A stretch of DNA of 64,000 bases from Apoda limacodes (GCA_946406115.1 OX291555.1:12852001-12916000), one strand, 5' to 3'. Shown: positions 36,739 through 49,276, numbered from the stretch's first letter. The notes: generated from the sequence alone by a model not told the origin. Translations and numbers: made by a program.

Positions 36739-37550
36739 TGGCCGTTTAGGATGATTAGCTTGAGGCGTCGTTAGATTCGTCTCAATTGTGAGAGTGACAC
36801 TAGGTACACAAAATTCTTTAAAATTATGGCGGATTTAAAGTATGAGCAAATAAAGTTTTATTTTCGGACCCTCGAGATGGGGATCAAAATAAAGGGCTTT
36901 AATATATAATATATTATTTATATAATTATTATTACTATAATAAAATAGTCAAGCGCGAGTAAAAAATAACATCAAAAAGCTGTGAATAAAAATAAATAAT
37001 TAAATGAATAAAAAAAACCGACTGCAAAAACATTAAGAACTAAACAAAAATTAAAATATACCAAACATTAAACTATAGGCAGGCGGGACTCATTTCAATG
37101 CAAGTTCAAATAGTGTAAGTTCAAATAGTGTAAGATTGCTCTCACTAAAGAAGTGACCTTAAAACGAGTTCCGTTTGCTTATGGTTAAATATTTGGTATG
37201 TTTTAATTTCTGTTTAATTCTTAATGTTTTTTCAGTCTGTTTTTTTTATTAAATTATTTTTTTATAGTAACTTCAAATGTGATTTGTCATCCACTTGCTG
37301 GTAAGTCGGCATAGTTATGGAATCCTCAACTGTAGATGACATAAGAAAAAATGAGTCAGGAAGCGTTTTAGCGAAGCATTCCACAACCTTATGTACTTCT
37401 ATCCTTCACGACTTCAAATAACTTAACTTCCACGGTGTGTGAATGCAACTTCACGCTGCAGGACGAAACTTTAACCTGCCACTATACTGAGCACTACACT
37501 TTGTTCAAAGGCCTCATTGTATTTCAGAACAGATATTTTTTTTGTTACCA

Positions 37551-37775
37551 CTAAGGTGGCAAAAAAGCTTATGGTCCACCTGATGGTAAGCGGTCACCGT
37601 AGCCTATGGATGCTTGCAACACCAGGGGTATCACTCGCGCGTTGCCGACCCTTCAGAAATCTAGTAACTTCTTTCTTGAAGAACCCCATACTGTAGTCCT
37701 TGGAGAAAACCTTGGCAGGGAGCTCATTCCACTACTCAAGCGTTCGCGGGAGGAAATTGTTCTGAAACCGCACTG
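37551..37775 (-). mobile_element. RTE-like LINE 3' fragment
   Basis: Reverse complement of the ORF end and 3' UTR: 'aaggtggcaaaaaagcttatgg', 'cctgatggtaagcggtcacc', 'gtatcactcgcgcgttgccg', 'gagctcattccactac' and 'cgttcgcgggaggaaattgt'. Better preserved than the copy at 28351. Confidence 0.8.
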
Positions 37776-38049
37776 TAATATATTGATAATATTTAATAAT
37801 AACAAACCTTAAGAGAATTTAAAACAGCTTGTTTGTATGCGGAACAAAATGGTCGCTCACAGAATGAGTAAAAACGCAAAATTTAACTAAACCCAAATAG
37901 ATTATCATAACATTATCATCTCTGGAAATTCAGTGCGCGCCGACCTTTAAACTTTCAGCCAAATCTCGTCCCAATAAGCACCATTTTGCATAATTCCATT
38001 ATTTATACTGTAACTTAGTTATGCTTTTTTCAAAAACAAGACCCGGCAA

Positions 38050-38340
38050 TCCCAACTAATATGTATTTCTGAAAATCTGTTTGTTATTCGTAACATCGCT
38101 GCGGAGCAACCAATTAGGCTAATTTTTCGCACAAAGAATTTTGGAAGGACGGAGAAGAACATAGGCTACTGTTTATTCCAGAAAATCCAAATGATCCCAC
38201 AGGAATAACTATAAACGATTTCCACGTGGACTTACTATAGCTAAATATATATTTAAATATATATAAAATCAAGGACTTGCCGTAAAAATCCCGCACCAAA
38301 GACCTATTTTAGCGCGGACGGAGCTGCGGGCAATATCTAG
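38050..38340 (+). mobile_element. Non-autonomous Helitron, 3' end preserved
   Basis: Ends 'gcggacggagctgcgggcaatatCTAG' at 38337-38340 before a T. Inside are 'ggaaggacggagaagaacat', 'aggctactgttta' and 'cccacaggaataactata', common to this group. The 5' end is diverged, with no clear TC. Confidence 0.65.
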
Positions 38341-38489
38341 TATTTTATTAAACTCAACGTCTGTCTACGTACCTGTTTACCTGTGTTTTTTTTATGCAAG
38401 AACCACTTATCCGATTTGAATGTTTTGTTTTTTAAATCATAGTTTCTTTAATACTATGTCTTTTTATGATAGGGAGGGCATTTTCCAAT

Positions 38490-38680
38490 ATTTTAATTGG
38501 ACGCTGTAAGAGAAAGGGAGAAAAGAAATGCCCTTGCTGAGTTTCTTGCCGGTTCTTCTCAGTACAAGGTCTCCCGCCCTGTAGACTTACGAACCGATGG
38601 CGTAGTGACATTCATAAGTGCTCAATTATTGTAGCCTTAACTGAAGAAATTATATTGATGCATAAAACGTATCGTGGTAA
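38490..38680 (+). mobile_element. LINE 3' tail fragment, family unclear
   Basis: 'cttgctgagtttcttgccgg', 'ttcttctcagtacaaggtct' and 'ttcataagtgctcaattatt' resemble the end of a common lepidopteran LINE. A minus-strand relative is at 58800-58950. Confidence 0.45.
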
Positions 38681-39456
38681 GACCCGTTTAATTTAATAAT
38701 AATGGTTCACAACCACGAAAATATTTGTTTAAAGAGATGAGTATGTACTATTAAAATATAATAGTTTTGTCTGCGTTATTTCTCTATTCAACGAAAGTTG
38801 TTTATTGAAATAAAGATAAATAGCGAAATTTGGAAGATCTAAGTAACTCCCGAAATAATATTTCATCTCACAAAGCCGTTTAAACGAGATAAAAAATAGA
38901 TTTATCCAATTAAAGTTAATCAAGTAAAAAGACTTAAAAGAAGTTTGAAATAAAATTTCAAAGCAATCCCGATGCTCCATAACTGAATAATGTATTAGCA
39001 AAGTATGAATTTGAAAGTTTTCTTATTAAAAAATTATTAACTAATAAACAAGTTTTAGTAAACTGTCAAATCCAAGACAGTTAATTTTTTAGTCAGTTCA
39101 GAAATAGCTGGTTATTTTTCACGAATAATTTTGCCAATTATCTTGAACGGCAAACGACCTCTGTAGTTTATTCTTCAAAGGCCTGTCTCGAGTCTTAGCT
39201 ACTAATCGAAAATTCAAGAAATCTCAATAGATATTAAATTAAGTCTGAGTTCTAAAACACTTTTATTTTCTGCCAAGGAATTATCGTTCGGTATAGTTTG
39301 ATGGTATTGCTCATAGCTAGTAGGTATTCGCATTGGCAGAGATCAAAATTAACCGTAGCAGGACGAAATTTCAATTTAACAGTTTGACTTTGCAAGTCAG
39401 TGGTCGTTATTGAAAAACCTTTCGAACGATCCTTAGAGTGCTTAGTGTAAGTTTTT

Positions 39457-39585
39457 AACGCTACTATCGCGTTCGCGTCAACGAAATACATGTATGGAAA
39501 AGAAGGAGCGCCTATAGCGGACGCGTTTCGAGACGATTTTTTTTTATCAAACTTTTAGTAAATCCGCGAACGCGATAGTTGAGTT
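39457..39585. mobile_element. Small MITE-like inverted-repeat element
   Basis: Left aacgctactatcgcgttcgc (39457-39476) and right 'cgcgaacgcgatagttgagtt' (39565-39585) are inverted complements with two mismatches. The arms extend a little outside to 'gtgtaagttttt' and 'acaaacac'. Inside is 'gcggacgcgtttcgagacg'. Confidence 0.6.
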
Positions 39586-39837
39586 ACAAACACGAAAAAA
39601 CTTCACACTAGGTACACTAAATGAGTTAAATTCGAAATATCTGAACAGTCAAACAATGTCATTGTGAACCCGATGTATTTATTTTCATACAAACAGCGTG
39701 ACACTAAAAATCGTTATCATATAGATATTGCTACTTACCATAGTCGCAAAAAACATAGGAATTCATCCATTTATGCTATAATGATTTTTATTTAACCAGA
39801 GCTTTTATGGAATTATATAATAATAGTAATTCAACAA

Positions 39838-39960
39838 ATAATAATAAAACATTTTTTTAGTCTTTACACACATCCCGAACACATCGCCGTCTAGTCCTAA
39901 ACTAAGCAAAGCTTTGACAATGGACCAGACAACGAATACAAAAAAATAATATATATGTCG
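39838..39960 (-). repeat. SINE tail
   Basis: On the minus strand, 'ttgtctggtccattgtcaaa', 'gctttgcttagtttaggact' and 'agacggcgatgtgttcggga' match the body of the lepidopteran SINE also present at 55995-56262. The tRNA-like head is not seen. Confidence 0.55.
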
Positions 39961-40639
39961 CAGGCAAATCGTATAAACCGCTGTTTCATAATATGCCTAG
40001 GCAGATTATATTCAATTTACCGTACCCAAAATGTATACACTCGTTTCTTGTTTATACAAATGTTATTTAAATATAAATAAATACCTAAATGAAAATTAAA
40101 AGAAGAACATCGAAAATACGTCAATTTTAAAGTGCGCCCTTTAACTTTAGCAGCATTAAACAACTATCATCACTTAAAAAATTGTGTATGTAATAAAATT
40201 ATATTAAAGCACTGATTGCGTCCGACATCGCGATGACGTCACACCGGCAATGAGCTTCATGAAACAATTGAACCGGCCAAGCCAATTGCCGATGCACAAA
40301 GTTTCAACACAATGTCGTAGTTAATAGAAAGCCCTCCTTACCCATTCACCAATATTTATCGAATAACAATCAATTAAAAAATTATATGACCACTACAAAC
40401 TATAACAAAAAACTTTTAAAAAAAACCTAAACTTCTCAAACTTTTCAAACTGAAAACACTTCACAATCGCATTTCTAATAGCTAAACACTGAAAAATGAA
40501 ATCAGAATTTTAGTAACAAACATGTCAAAGATTTTAAAATTAAAAACACAGCACAAAAATTACTAATGCTTACGAAAATCCAAAAAAAACTTGCAGATTA
40601 AAAAAAAAAATTACAGTAAACAAATACTACTTCTAAATC

Positions 40640-40885
40640 GGAACGTGTCATCAATTTAAAAACGATTATGAAACTTTTTAAATTTAGAACACAGCACGGA
40701 AACTATCAAAAGTCGTTTGTTTTTGTCACAAAGTTCAGTTTGTCGCGATTCCCAACATTCCGACGTAATTTACTGAGTATTATTAGCGCTACGTCCGCGC
40801 GCCGCGGTCGCCGCCTTTACACTTCACAGCTTTCAGTTTCAGAGTTTCAGCCCTGTAGGGAAACTTTCCAAGCTGTATAGGATCG
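40640..40885. promoter_or_regulatory. CpG-rich promoter-like block
   Basis: The core 'acgtccgcgcgccgcggtcg' is strongly CpG-enriched. On the minus strand it is followed by 'tactcagtaaatt', a possible initiator, and by a leader-like stretch without a repeat match. An ORF on the plus strand (from 40668) is open for 70 codons but has no recognised domain. Direction of transcription is undecided. Confidence 0.3.
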
Positions 40886-41037
40886 CTATCTGGCGCTACT
40901 GTCTACACCAAAATAATGCAATTTGTACCTTTCAAGAGTTTTCTTATTTTGCGAGTTACATTTTGTGTTTGCACAACAGTAAAAGTTTAGGAGTTATTCT
41001 GTATATATTACAGATTTATGTGCGATTATATTAGGCT

Positions 41038-41322
41038 TTTTTGGGTTCCGTACCCAAAAGGTACAAAGGGTCCCTATTACTAAGACTTCGTTGTCCGTCT
41101 GTCACCAGGCTGTATCTGATAAAGCGTGATAGTTAGAAAGTTGAAAATTTCATGATGTATTTCTGTCGCTATAACAACAAATATTAAAAACAGAATGAAA
41201 CAAATATTTATATAAATATTAATATTTAAGGGGGACTCCCATACAACAAACGTGTTTTTTATAGACAATGGTACGCGGGAACCCTTCGTGCGCGAGTCCG
41301 ACTCGCACTTGGCCGGTTTTTT
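41038..41322 (-). repeat. 'ccggccaag' family repeat, minus orientation
   Basis: From 'tgggttccgtacccaaaagg' to 'gcgcgagtccgactcgcact' and 'tggccggttttttt'. Both ends are well conserved, so the copy is close to full length at about 285 bases. Confidence 0.7.
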
Positions 41323-42689
41323 TTATAGTGAATTAGAAAAAAGACGTGTATAAGCATAATCTAGATCTGATTCTAGATGACAGACATTCCGTTTTTAACG
41401 GAGAAAAGTGTAATTTTTTTTTCTGTGACCACATCATATTTTACTTCGATTTGTTAGAGTAAAAATCGAAGTAAAATACATAACCTAATTCTTTAATCTT
41501 GATATTAATTTATCATTATCATCTTAGCCGTCCGTCCGTCTGTCATAGACCTTCGTAAGCCTTCCTTATTATGTTTTACAAAAGCCAGTCTTATGCCGCA
41601 TGGATCTATACTGCATTCTCGAAGCGCAAGTTCGACTTTTACAGTAAAAGTAATCGTTTTTTTTCTGATCTTAAATAAGGTACTATTTGTTAAGGCAGAC
41701 CGGGTCCTGCTCTAATGAGTCTTTAAGCTCCAGATAACATAAAAAAAAACAATGTAAATTGGATAAGTGGTTCTCGCGTGAAAAGAACATAAACGGACAG
41801 ATATGTATAGATAATTATAATATTTAAAAAATAATTGCTCAAGCTGCATTTACGTCGTTTGCGATACGTCTCGTCGCACAACCTTAATTTGTTTAAGTTA
41901 TGTCTGGTGCAGAAGTTCCATAGTCATCACCGACTAGTACACAAAGGCCTGCCGGTTTGACTGACACCTTTTGCGGTACTAAACACAAAAGCGAGCACTA
42001 CTTCAAAATAAATTGGACTACCGAAGGAGGCTCTACTAGCTTACGTTGACTGGAAGTGTCCCACAACAAAAATATGACCATCTTTCTTTACAGTAAAAAT
42101 AATGTAATTCGGCTTACTAAATGATTTTTAAAGACTTTTTAACCGACTTTCGAATAGAAGAAAAGGTTTTTCGAGCTTATGTATGTTTATTTCTTTGGCA
42201 CGTTCTGTACTATCTCTAGATAGATTGTATGATTTTAATATATAAGAGGTGTCAACAGAATTATCTTTATTTTGGCGGTAACATACGGCAGAATATCTCA
42301 ATATGTCGACCGAAAAAAGAACTATCTAGTCTATTTGTGTAGACTTTGCGAATTTAAACAAGTATATTTTTAATCTCAGTTTTAATAAATAAGTAAGTAG
42401 GTTCTCCACAAAACATATGTCATACTTTGTTTTCGTTTTTTGTTTAATGTAATTAATAAATGGAGTGTGGTAAAGATTTACTGTAAGTGTAACAATCTGT
42501 GTCAAATAAATGTTAGTAAATGTATGCGTGGTAGTACGTATTACAGTACGTAATGTTACGTTTACGGTTCAGAATAAGTCTATTGTGGCAAATATAGGTT
42601 GAAGGCATTACGAATATTACATGAAGTGGGACAAAGTTCTATACTTAGTAATATTAAGACTTCGGGCAAGTAGTACGGAAGTAACTTAT

Positions 42690-42920
42690 TCGGTGGATAC
42701 AAATAAAAAAGTGTCTCTCTGTCTGTTTGTTACCTTTTCACGCCTAAACCGCACAACGGATTTCAAATTTGGCAAGGCGATAGCTTGCACATTGGAAATT
42801 AAAATAATTTAAAAAGTCAAGTGTAAATTAGTTATGTTACTATCATCGAGAGGTTACAGTAGAAATCCCACGCCAATAACCGAATTTATGGCGGGGGAAG
42901 CCTAGACTCGCATAAGCTAG
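42690..42920 (+). mobile_element. Non-autonomous Helitron, 3' end preserved
   Basis: 'tctctctgtctgtttgttac', 'cgcctaaaccgcacaacgga', 'cgccaataaccgaatttatg' and the terminus 'cgcataagCTAG' (42917-42920), followed by T. The 5' end is not defined. Confidence 0.6.
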
Positions 42921-43738
42921 TTATAATATAATTCTCTTATGAGAATATAATTCTCTAAGATTACCCAATGCAAAATAACAACGACTACATCATTATTAGT
43001 GCAGTCATTGAAGCGTTATTGGCCCGATTTTTTTACTGTGAACCGATTTGTATGAAATTAGTATGAGATTTGTATATCGATAGAAGGCCTAATTAAAAAA
43101 AAAAAGTTTATAAAGTTTTTCAAAAAACCCAATACTTTTCAAGTTATTGGCAATTGAAAATTCGGAATTTTTTTTTACGTTTTTCATCGGTTTTTTGCAA
43201 ATATCTCCAAAAATATGAATTTTAACGAAAATTTTATGGTGAACAAAATTAAAGCAGGTAAAAAACTGAATAAATCGATTATTTATAAAGTGTTAGCACA
43301 CTTTGCTTGTGCAATATTAAGCTAGATATTAAAGATCAAAGCCATTTATTATTTTGTCTGAAATTTAATCGATGTATTCAATGCCATCTAGCGGCGAGCA
43401 GATACATTTTATGCATTCTAATGAAATAGGGTTTTGTATACTCTATCCACCGAAACGAGTTAATAGGGGAAAAATGAACTGGCATGTGATTGGTCGAACA
43501 ATGACGTTAAGGCTGTGTTCACAGCGCGAGTTTTTTTAGTTTGTTCGTGCGACTCGTACTGTTCAGACGTGCTCACTGTGCTAGTGCAATCTATTATTTT
43601 ATTTTTTGACTCGGCTTGTTATTTGGACTCTGGATAATTTTGTTACGTGTGACCCGGCTTTGTGATTGATTGCATTCCTAAAGACTTGGCGCTTGTATAA
43701 CGGACTTTTTGAGTTTACTGTCGATTTGCCTAAGTGAG

Positions 43739-45277
43739 ATGGCCGACAGTTTACATGGAGGTAACTCTGTGGAAAAAAGGCGACGACGAGCCTTTTCCTC
43801 GACTGAAAAAACAATGATATGGAACATGTATCAATCTATGAGGAGTTCCATGGAATCCCCTTCAAACAATGACGTCATGAAAGCTGTTGCATCATCTATG
43901 GGTGTTCATTGGATGTCCATCTATAGAATTCTGAAAGAGAAAGAAACTAAAAATGTTTTAAATTCACCCAAAAAAACAAGAAAACGTACTTTCATTGTAG
44001 ACACAATCGACGACTTAACTAAATGTGCTATAAGAAGAAAAGTTCACGATTTATTTTCCCGAAATGAGATACCGACATTGGACAAAATAATGAATTCAAT
44101 AAATGAAGATGGTACTTTGGGGACATTCAAAAGATCAACACTTCATAAAATCCTTAAAATGATTGGATTTAGGTACATTAAAAGATGCAGGAACAGCTTA
44201 TTGATTGATCGTGACGACATATTTTTTTGGCGGAGGAATTATTTGCGGACAATGAAAATGGCAAGAGAAGAAAAGAAAAAAATATATTATTTGGATGAGA
44301 CTTGGCTCAATGAAGGCCATACTACTACAAACGTATGGACTGATACAAATGTGAAAAATAAACGCGACGCATTCCTTGATGGCCTGACAACTGGATTAAA
44401 AAATCCTTCCGGTAAGTTCTTTAACATAATTCCATTGTTAAAACTGTCTTTGTCATTAATGCAATTCTTTGAAAAGGTTTGAATGTACCTGAGCGATCCT
44501 TAATTGGCGGCACTTATTGTTTGTTATGTTATCTTAAACTGTGTGAGCGTTAACTTTGTATCAGATCATTCAATACAATTTTTTATTGTTCCAGGAAAAG
44601 GAAAAAGGTTAATAATTACTCATATTGGAAGTGATGATGGATTTGTAGAAGGGGGCTTACACGTGTTCGAGTCAAAAAAGCAAGGAGATTACCATCAAGA
44701 TATGAATGCCGAAGTGTTTGAGAATTGGTTCAAAAATATTCTTGAAAAGTTACATGATAATTGTATTATTGTAATGGACAACGCTTCGTACCACTCAAGA
44801 AAAGTAGAGCAAATTCCGACTGAAAAAAATAAAAAACAAGAGATAATTAATTGGTTGAAAGAAAAACAAATCCCCTTTCAGGATGATTTATTAAAACGAG
44901 AGCTACTGAATATCGTAAAAAATCATAAGGAGCAGTACGAGGCGCGTGTCGTAGACGAAATGGCGAAAGCTAAAAATAAAACTGTGGTACGACTTCCGCC
45001 GTATCACTGCGAATTAAATCCGATAGAGTTGATCTGGGCTCAAGTTAAAGGACATGTCGCATCCCGCAACAAAACATACAAGATGGCAGAATTAAAAATG
45101 TTATTAAACAACTCAATTCAAAATATTGACGCTGCAAAATGGAAAAAATGCATAAAACATGTCGAAGAGATAGTAGAACCGAAAATGAATGCCATGGACA
45201 GAAATGTGGAAACAATGACCGAAACATTCATAATAAACGTGGGAAGTGACAGCGACAGTAGTGATACGTCGGAATAA
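43739..45277 (+). CDS. Transposase, DDE superfamily (DD82E), two exons
   Basis: Cuts and rejoins the transposon DNA at its inverted repeats, in the nucleus. The coding sequence is 43739-44411 joined to 44595-45277, with a 183-base intron (donor G|GTAAGT, acceptor CCAG|GA); the split codon is glycine 225. The 451-residue product starts MADSLHGGNSVEKRRRR. Residues 10-70 are basic and helical, fitting a helix-turn-helix DNA-binding region. The catalytic triad is D186 (YYLDETW), D286 (IVMDNASYHS) and E369 (ELNPIELIW); 82 residues separate the last two, hence DD82E. Motifs NPSGKGKRL and PPYHCELNP are typical of the family. The C-terminus is acidic and serine-rich. ATG at 43739 is chosen as the first in-frame ATG. 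A frame continuing into the intron meets a stop at 44480-44482. Family name is from memory; the fold and triad are clear. Confidence 0.92.
44412..44594 (+). other. Intron in the transposase gene
   Basis: Bounded by GTAAGTTC and TTGTTCCAG. Splicing joins two frames that are otherwise separate and restores a motif (NPSGKGKRL) conserved in this transposase family. Introns are uncommon in Tc1/mariner-type transposases. Confidence 0.85.
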
Positions 45278-46419
45278 TTTAATTAATTGTATATGTTAAA
45301 CTATTTAAATATACATAATTTTATTTTAAAACATTGTCTTAATATTTTTCTTTCTTTCTCTAAGTTCAATACAAAATACTTAAGTGGTTTTAGTGCTTAC
45401 TATTGAGCGCACAAAATCATCGCATATGAACACACCTTAACTTTTTATCAGTATAGTTGACGCCCACTCACCTTTTTGTGTCCTTATCTTTTGTAAGGGA
45501 TTGTGCGACAGAGACAATGCTCTATTAACTCGTTTCGGTGGATAGAGTATAGTGCTTGAAATAAGCTTTAAAATGAGCACTGTTAAAAGTCTTTACTCAT
45601 AAAATGAGTGAGCTGTAATGCAAATAATAGGAACATCTAATGGTTTTTTCTTTAAAATGAATGGGATTCATAGGTGCCATTTCCACCAAAATTAAAATTA
45701 ATCGTATTCCGTCTACAATTAACTTTAATATAAAGAGTTTGATGGATTCTAGCAGTTTGGCTGCTTTGGGACACATATTTTTCAAAAAAAATCACGATTT
45801 TAAGAAAAAAAAAATTCAAATTATTACAAAAACCAACTTCTTTTCATAATATCTCAAAAATAATGAAAGATACGTATTCTGACAAACAATTTGATTTTTT
45901 TTTTGTGTCTCACAAAAATTAACGGAGATATGATTGTTTAAAGAGCGCGCGGCAGCGCAATCACAGTCTCTTTCGAGCCCTTTGACCCTTCACTGTTTTA
46001 AAATAAAAGGTTTTTCACTATATACTGTAATGAAAAAAGTTATAGCTCTTTTAATTACCTTTAAAATGGTTTTTATAAGTTGTGATAGCGTCAAAATTTA
46101 AGGAGTTATGGTCCAAAAACTAATCGTGTTTTTTTCTATTCAGTAAACTGAAAATTTCGGAGTGTGAATATTTGGAGCAAAGTGAAAGTACACAGTAATA
46201 GAGACCCAAAACTATTGTCTTATTTATATAGATATATATATATATATTATGGACATATATTTTGGAAACGTAGGCATGAGTACATACCAACGTTCATATA
46301 GGTATATATTACACATTTTTTACATAAATATTTATTACTAATTAGTTCTGGCCTACATAAATAATATTTTAAGCAGTGGAACTCGTTTATTATATATTTA
46401 CTGTTTTAATTTAAGGGTA

Positions 46420-46960
46420 GATTTAAGGGTTGAAAAGCTTGAGAACATGATAATCCTTTTCGAGAATGTGGAATAACATTTAAATACTTTTCATTTCATA
46501 AAAAAAAATTTTTAAACAATTTTTTATCAAGGGGTGGTTTTTAAGGGTCGAAAGGGGGTTAAAAATTCAATTATTAAGATAGAGAACATAAAATATTATT
46601 TATTCTATACTTAAATCTTTTTATGACATACCAAAGTAATTTATTGTGGTTTTTTCAATTTAGGGGTTGTTTGCAAGGGTTGTAAGGTTTTCAAGGGGTC
46701 AAGAATGATTTTATTATAAGTTAATTGTGTTATAAAATACTTTATAATTTCACCCCTTAATATTAAACACGTTTTCTAGCGATAAAATGGCTCAATGTCA
46801 ATTTTTCCATTAAGGGGTTGTTTACACCCCTTAAAAATAATAGGCGGAGCTCAGATCATTTCCACTTTTGAAGTTAAGGGTAAGATGAGCCTAATTCCAA
46901 AATTTCATGCAAATCGGTTTACAGTAAAAAAATTCGGAGGTAAGACACTATTTTTCGCTT
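46420..46960. repeat. Degenerate repeat region with 'aggggttgt...' units
   Basis: Units resembling 'aaggggtggtttttaagggt' recur about every 100-150 bases (46531, 46660, 46810). Phrases such as 'atttcatgcaaatcggttta' at the right are shared with lepidopteran Helitron-like repeats. No element ends are visible. Confidence 0.4.
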
Positions 46961-47574
46961 CAATGACTGCACTATATAAGATTCACGAATTAACTCCCTT
47001 GGACACGCCCGAGACACTTCATACAAAAATGACGTTATTCGTGACTACCAGCAATACAAAAAGAAATGAAAATCATACGCGCAAATATGTGCGTGTTAAA
47101 AACGAGCAATAACCAAATTTTAATATAGGGAAGGTGAGGTCGACACTAAAGTGGCAGATATTACATATAGTGCTGTTTCCTATACTGGAGTCAGACGCAC
47201 ACGACAACATTTACATAATAGAATGTGCATAGGGGATGTGAATTAAAGAAGGTTTTTCTCAAGCATTTCCAGTGAATTTGTGTGTATGGTGTTAGTTATG
47301 CGGCGGAAGAACATATGATTGTTTGTGACAGACGTTTGAAGTTAACAGAGCAGTAGGAACGCAGAACATCACAACCAGCCAATCAACACGGGTTAATTGG
47401 ATCTGTTATTCGTTACGGTGCGATTTGATCGAAATACGTAATCGAATGATCACAGATAAATACATTAAATCTACACGCACAGCATTTTCATATTATCATT
47501 GTCACTAAACTAATAGAGTTACTGAAAAGAACTAGAATGCCGATATATGTAATATGCTATACATTTAAGTAAAG

Positions 47575-48041
47575 TATGTAGTCCTTAGAGAAAACCCTAA
47601 CAGGGAGCTCATCCACAATCCAAGCGTTCGCGGGAGGAAGTTTCTCTGAAACCGCAGTGTACCCGACCATTTTCGTTTATAACTTCGGGAACACAGGGAA
47701 GCTAAGTCTCTCCTCAGACTTAAGGGCTCGATGCGGCAAGTGAGTTTGGGATCGTCGACAATTCCCACAGGCCGTCAGTGAACCCAGTCAAATGGACCAA
47801 GTTAATATCTGGGTGCACACGCCCACACATGGCAGCACTACTCCGATTGGGGCCGAACTTGCGAGTTGTACAACAGCAACCTTTGCCCCGACGTGAAGTA
47901 CTGCCTTGCTCTGTTGAGTACACCAAGTTTTTTGGACCTCAGCTTCACCTTGTCTTGCAAATGATCTCGTAACTGAACATCGCTGGAGATGTCAACACTA
48001 AAGATCCCAATGCTCCCAATGCTATTCAAAAAACTAAGCAA
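47575..48041 (-). mobile_element. RTE-like LINE fragment (RT C-terminal region)
   Basis: On the minus strand the pieces read 'VQLRDHLQDKVKLRSKKLGV', 'RARQYFTSGQRLLLYNSQVR' and, after a frame change, regions matching the ORF end (DDPKLTCRIEPLSLRRD, then FQRNFLPRTL). This is the endonuclease-reverse transcriptase type I know as RTE from Lepidoptera. At least two frameshifts and deletions make it a pseudogene. It is the longest upstream extent of this family in the window. Confidence 0.8.
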
Positions 48042-48905
48042 AAAGTTATGTTCATAATTTCTGGTCTACATAACGCACAGCCTTAAGAGCTGCTGACTTG
48101 AAATTATGAATATAACTATTCCTTTTATGATGTTGGCATTTACTTAGAAAGAATCTCACAATATTCATCCTCTAGATGGGTCGTAAGGTTGTATTAAAAT
48201 CTGTCATTTTTCAAATGAAATTATAAGTGTTAGTTTTAGCTAAATTCTAATAAACTTTGTTTCTAAAATTCCTAAAAATAGTTGCCTATTTTTTGTGCAA
48301 TAACACACTCAAAAAAATAATACTAAAACAATCGGGTTTCCTTATTCCTTAACTTTATGCCATTAATCTAATTTGTTTCCATAGATTAAGTGTACTGATT
48401 AACACCTTTTCGGGGAAAACCAACCATGCTATCCCTTCCAGCGAATTGTAGGTATATCTTCAGTAAACAAGAGCGAGGGACAGGTACTTGTTCGTATCTG
48501 CGACGCGTAGTTCCGACATTATTCTGCGGTACCGCAAGCGGCTGTCCGAGATGACACGGGTTCCAGTTTTATGCCGTTATTGCATACAATACCTACACAG
48601 ATGTTATGCCTATTTGAAATTTCCTACATTTATCGTCGGTATGACTGCTCGGCGTTCTAAATGGTGAGGATTAAGATGTGATGTTTCATTAATCCCACTA
48701 TCCTACTAATAATAGTAGCGTTTTGTTAACCGAAATAATGTTTATTATGCACTTAATGTCAATAATCCAACCAAAGGGAATGAGCCAACATTTGTGCAGT
48801 GTGTCATTCAGAATTTATGTATTTTTAACTTGGCTGGATTATGACATTAAACGCGTTGAAGCAGTGAACATAACGCACCTATTATAAATGTGATAATATG
48901 TCTAG

Positions 48906-48928
48906 ATGGATGGATGGATGGATGGATG
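48906..48928. repeat. (ATGG)n microsatellite
   Basis: About five to six ATGG/GGAT units precede a Helitron-like stretch with 'actcaatcacgcttcaac', which recurs at 49068. The microsatellite probably grew from the 5' part of that element. Confidence 0.75.
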
Positions 48929-49024
48929 TTACTCAATCACGCTTCAACTTGCGTAATCCAAAAGTATGTCGTAAATGAACTACATACTATGTAGTTATAT
49001 TACTATATACCTATACTACCGAAT

Positions 49025-49276
49025 AATCCTACAAATATTATATATGTGAAAGATTGGATGTTTGTAACTCAATCACGCTTCAATCACTGGTCGGATCGGG
49101 ATGAATCTTGGCACATAGGTTAGGTCCTGGAATAGGAAATAGGCTACCTTTAATAGCAATAAATTCAAAAGTTCCTGCGGGAATAACTATAACCAAGCTT
49201 AAACGAACTTTAGCTTCAGCTACAGCAAACTTCATTAGTATTATTAAGGTGTTTAACGCCGATAACCGAATTTAGA
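49025..49276 (+). mobile_element. Helitron-like fragment
   Basis: 'aaatattatatatgtgaaag' is a diverged 5' end; 'cactggtcggatcgggatga', 'aataggctaccttt', 'tgcgggaataactataacca' and 'gccgataaccgaatttag' follow in the usual order. The 3' hairpin and CTAG are absent. Confidence 0.55.

Larger units (their letters stand above)
43439..45549 (+). mobile_element. Complete IS630-Tc1-mariner (DD82E, Sailor-type) transposon
   Basis: The terminal sequence tactctatccaccgaaacga (left, 43439 on) is repeated in perfect inverted form at the right end (to 45549); the perfect arms are about 28 bases. Both ends lie next to TA (43437-43438 and 45550-45551), the target duplication of this superfamily. A second inverted pair sits inside: 'gttaaggctgtgttca' (about 43506) and 'tgaacacaccttaac' (45427-45441), giving a bipartite terminal repeat of roughly 85-125 bases. 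Between them is one two-exon transposase gene with no stop or frameshift. The element looks young and possibly still active. It lies between the C1-domain gene and the 36 kb promoter and has no visible effect on either. Confidence 0.93.

Noticed and set aside
48430..48570. GC-richer block with an open minus-strand frame (starting WNPCHLGQPLAV) and a GTACCTG donor
   Set aside because: No acceptor with a pyrimidine tract precedes it and the phase relation to exon f could not be established.
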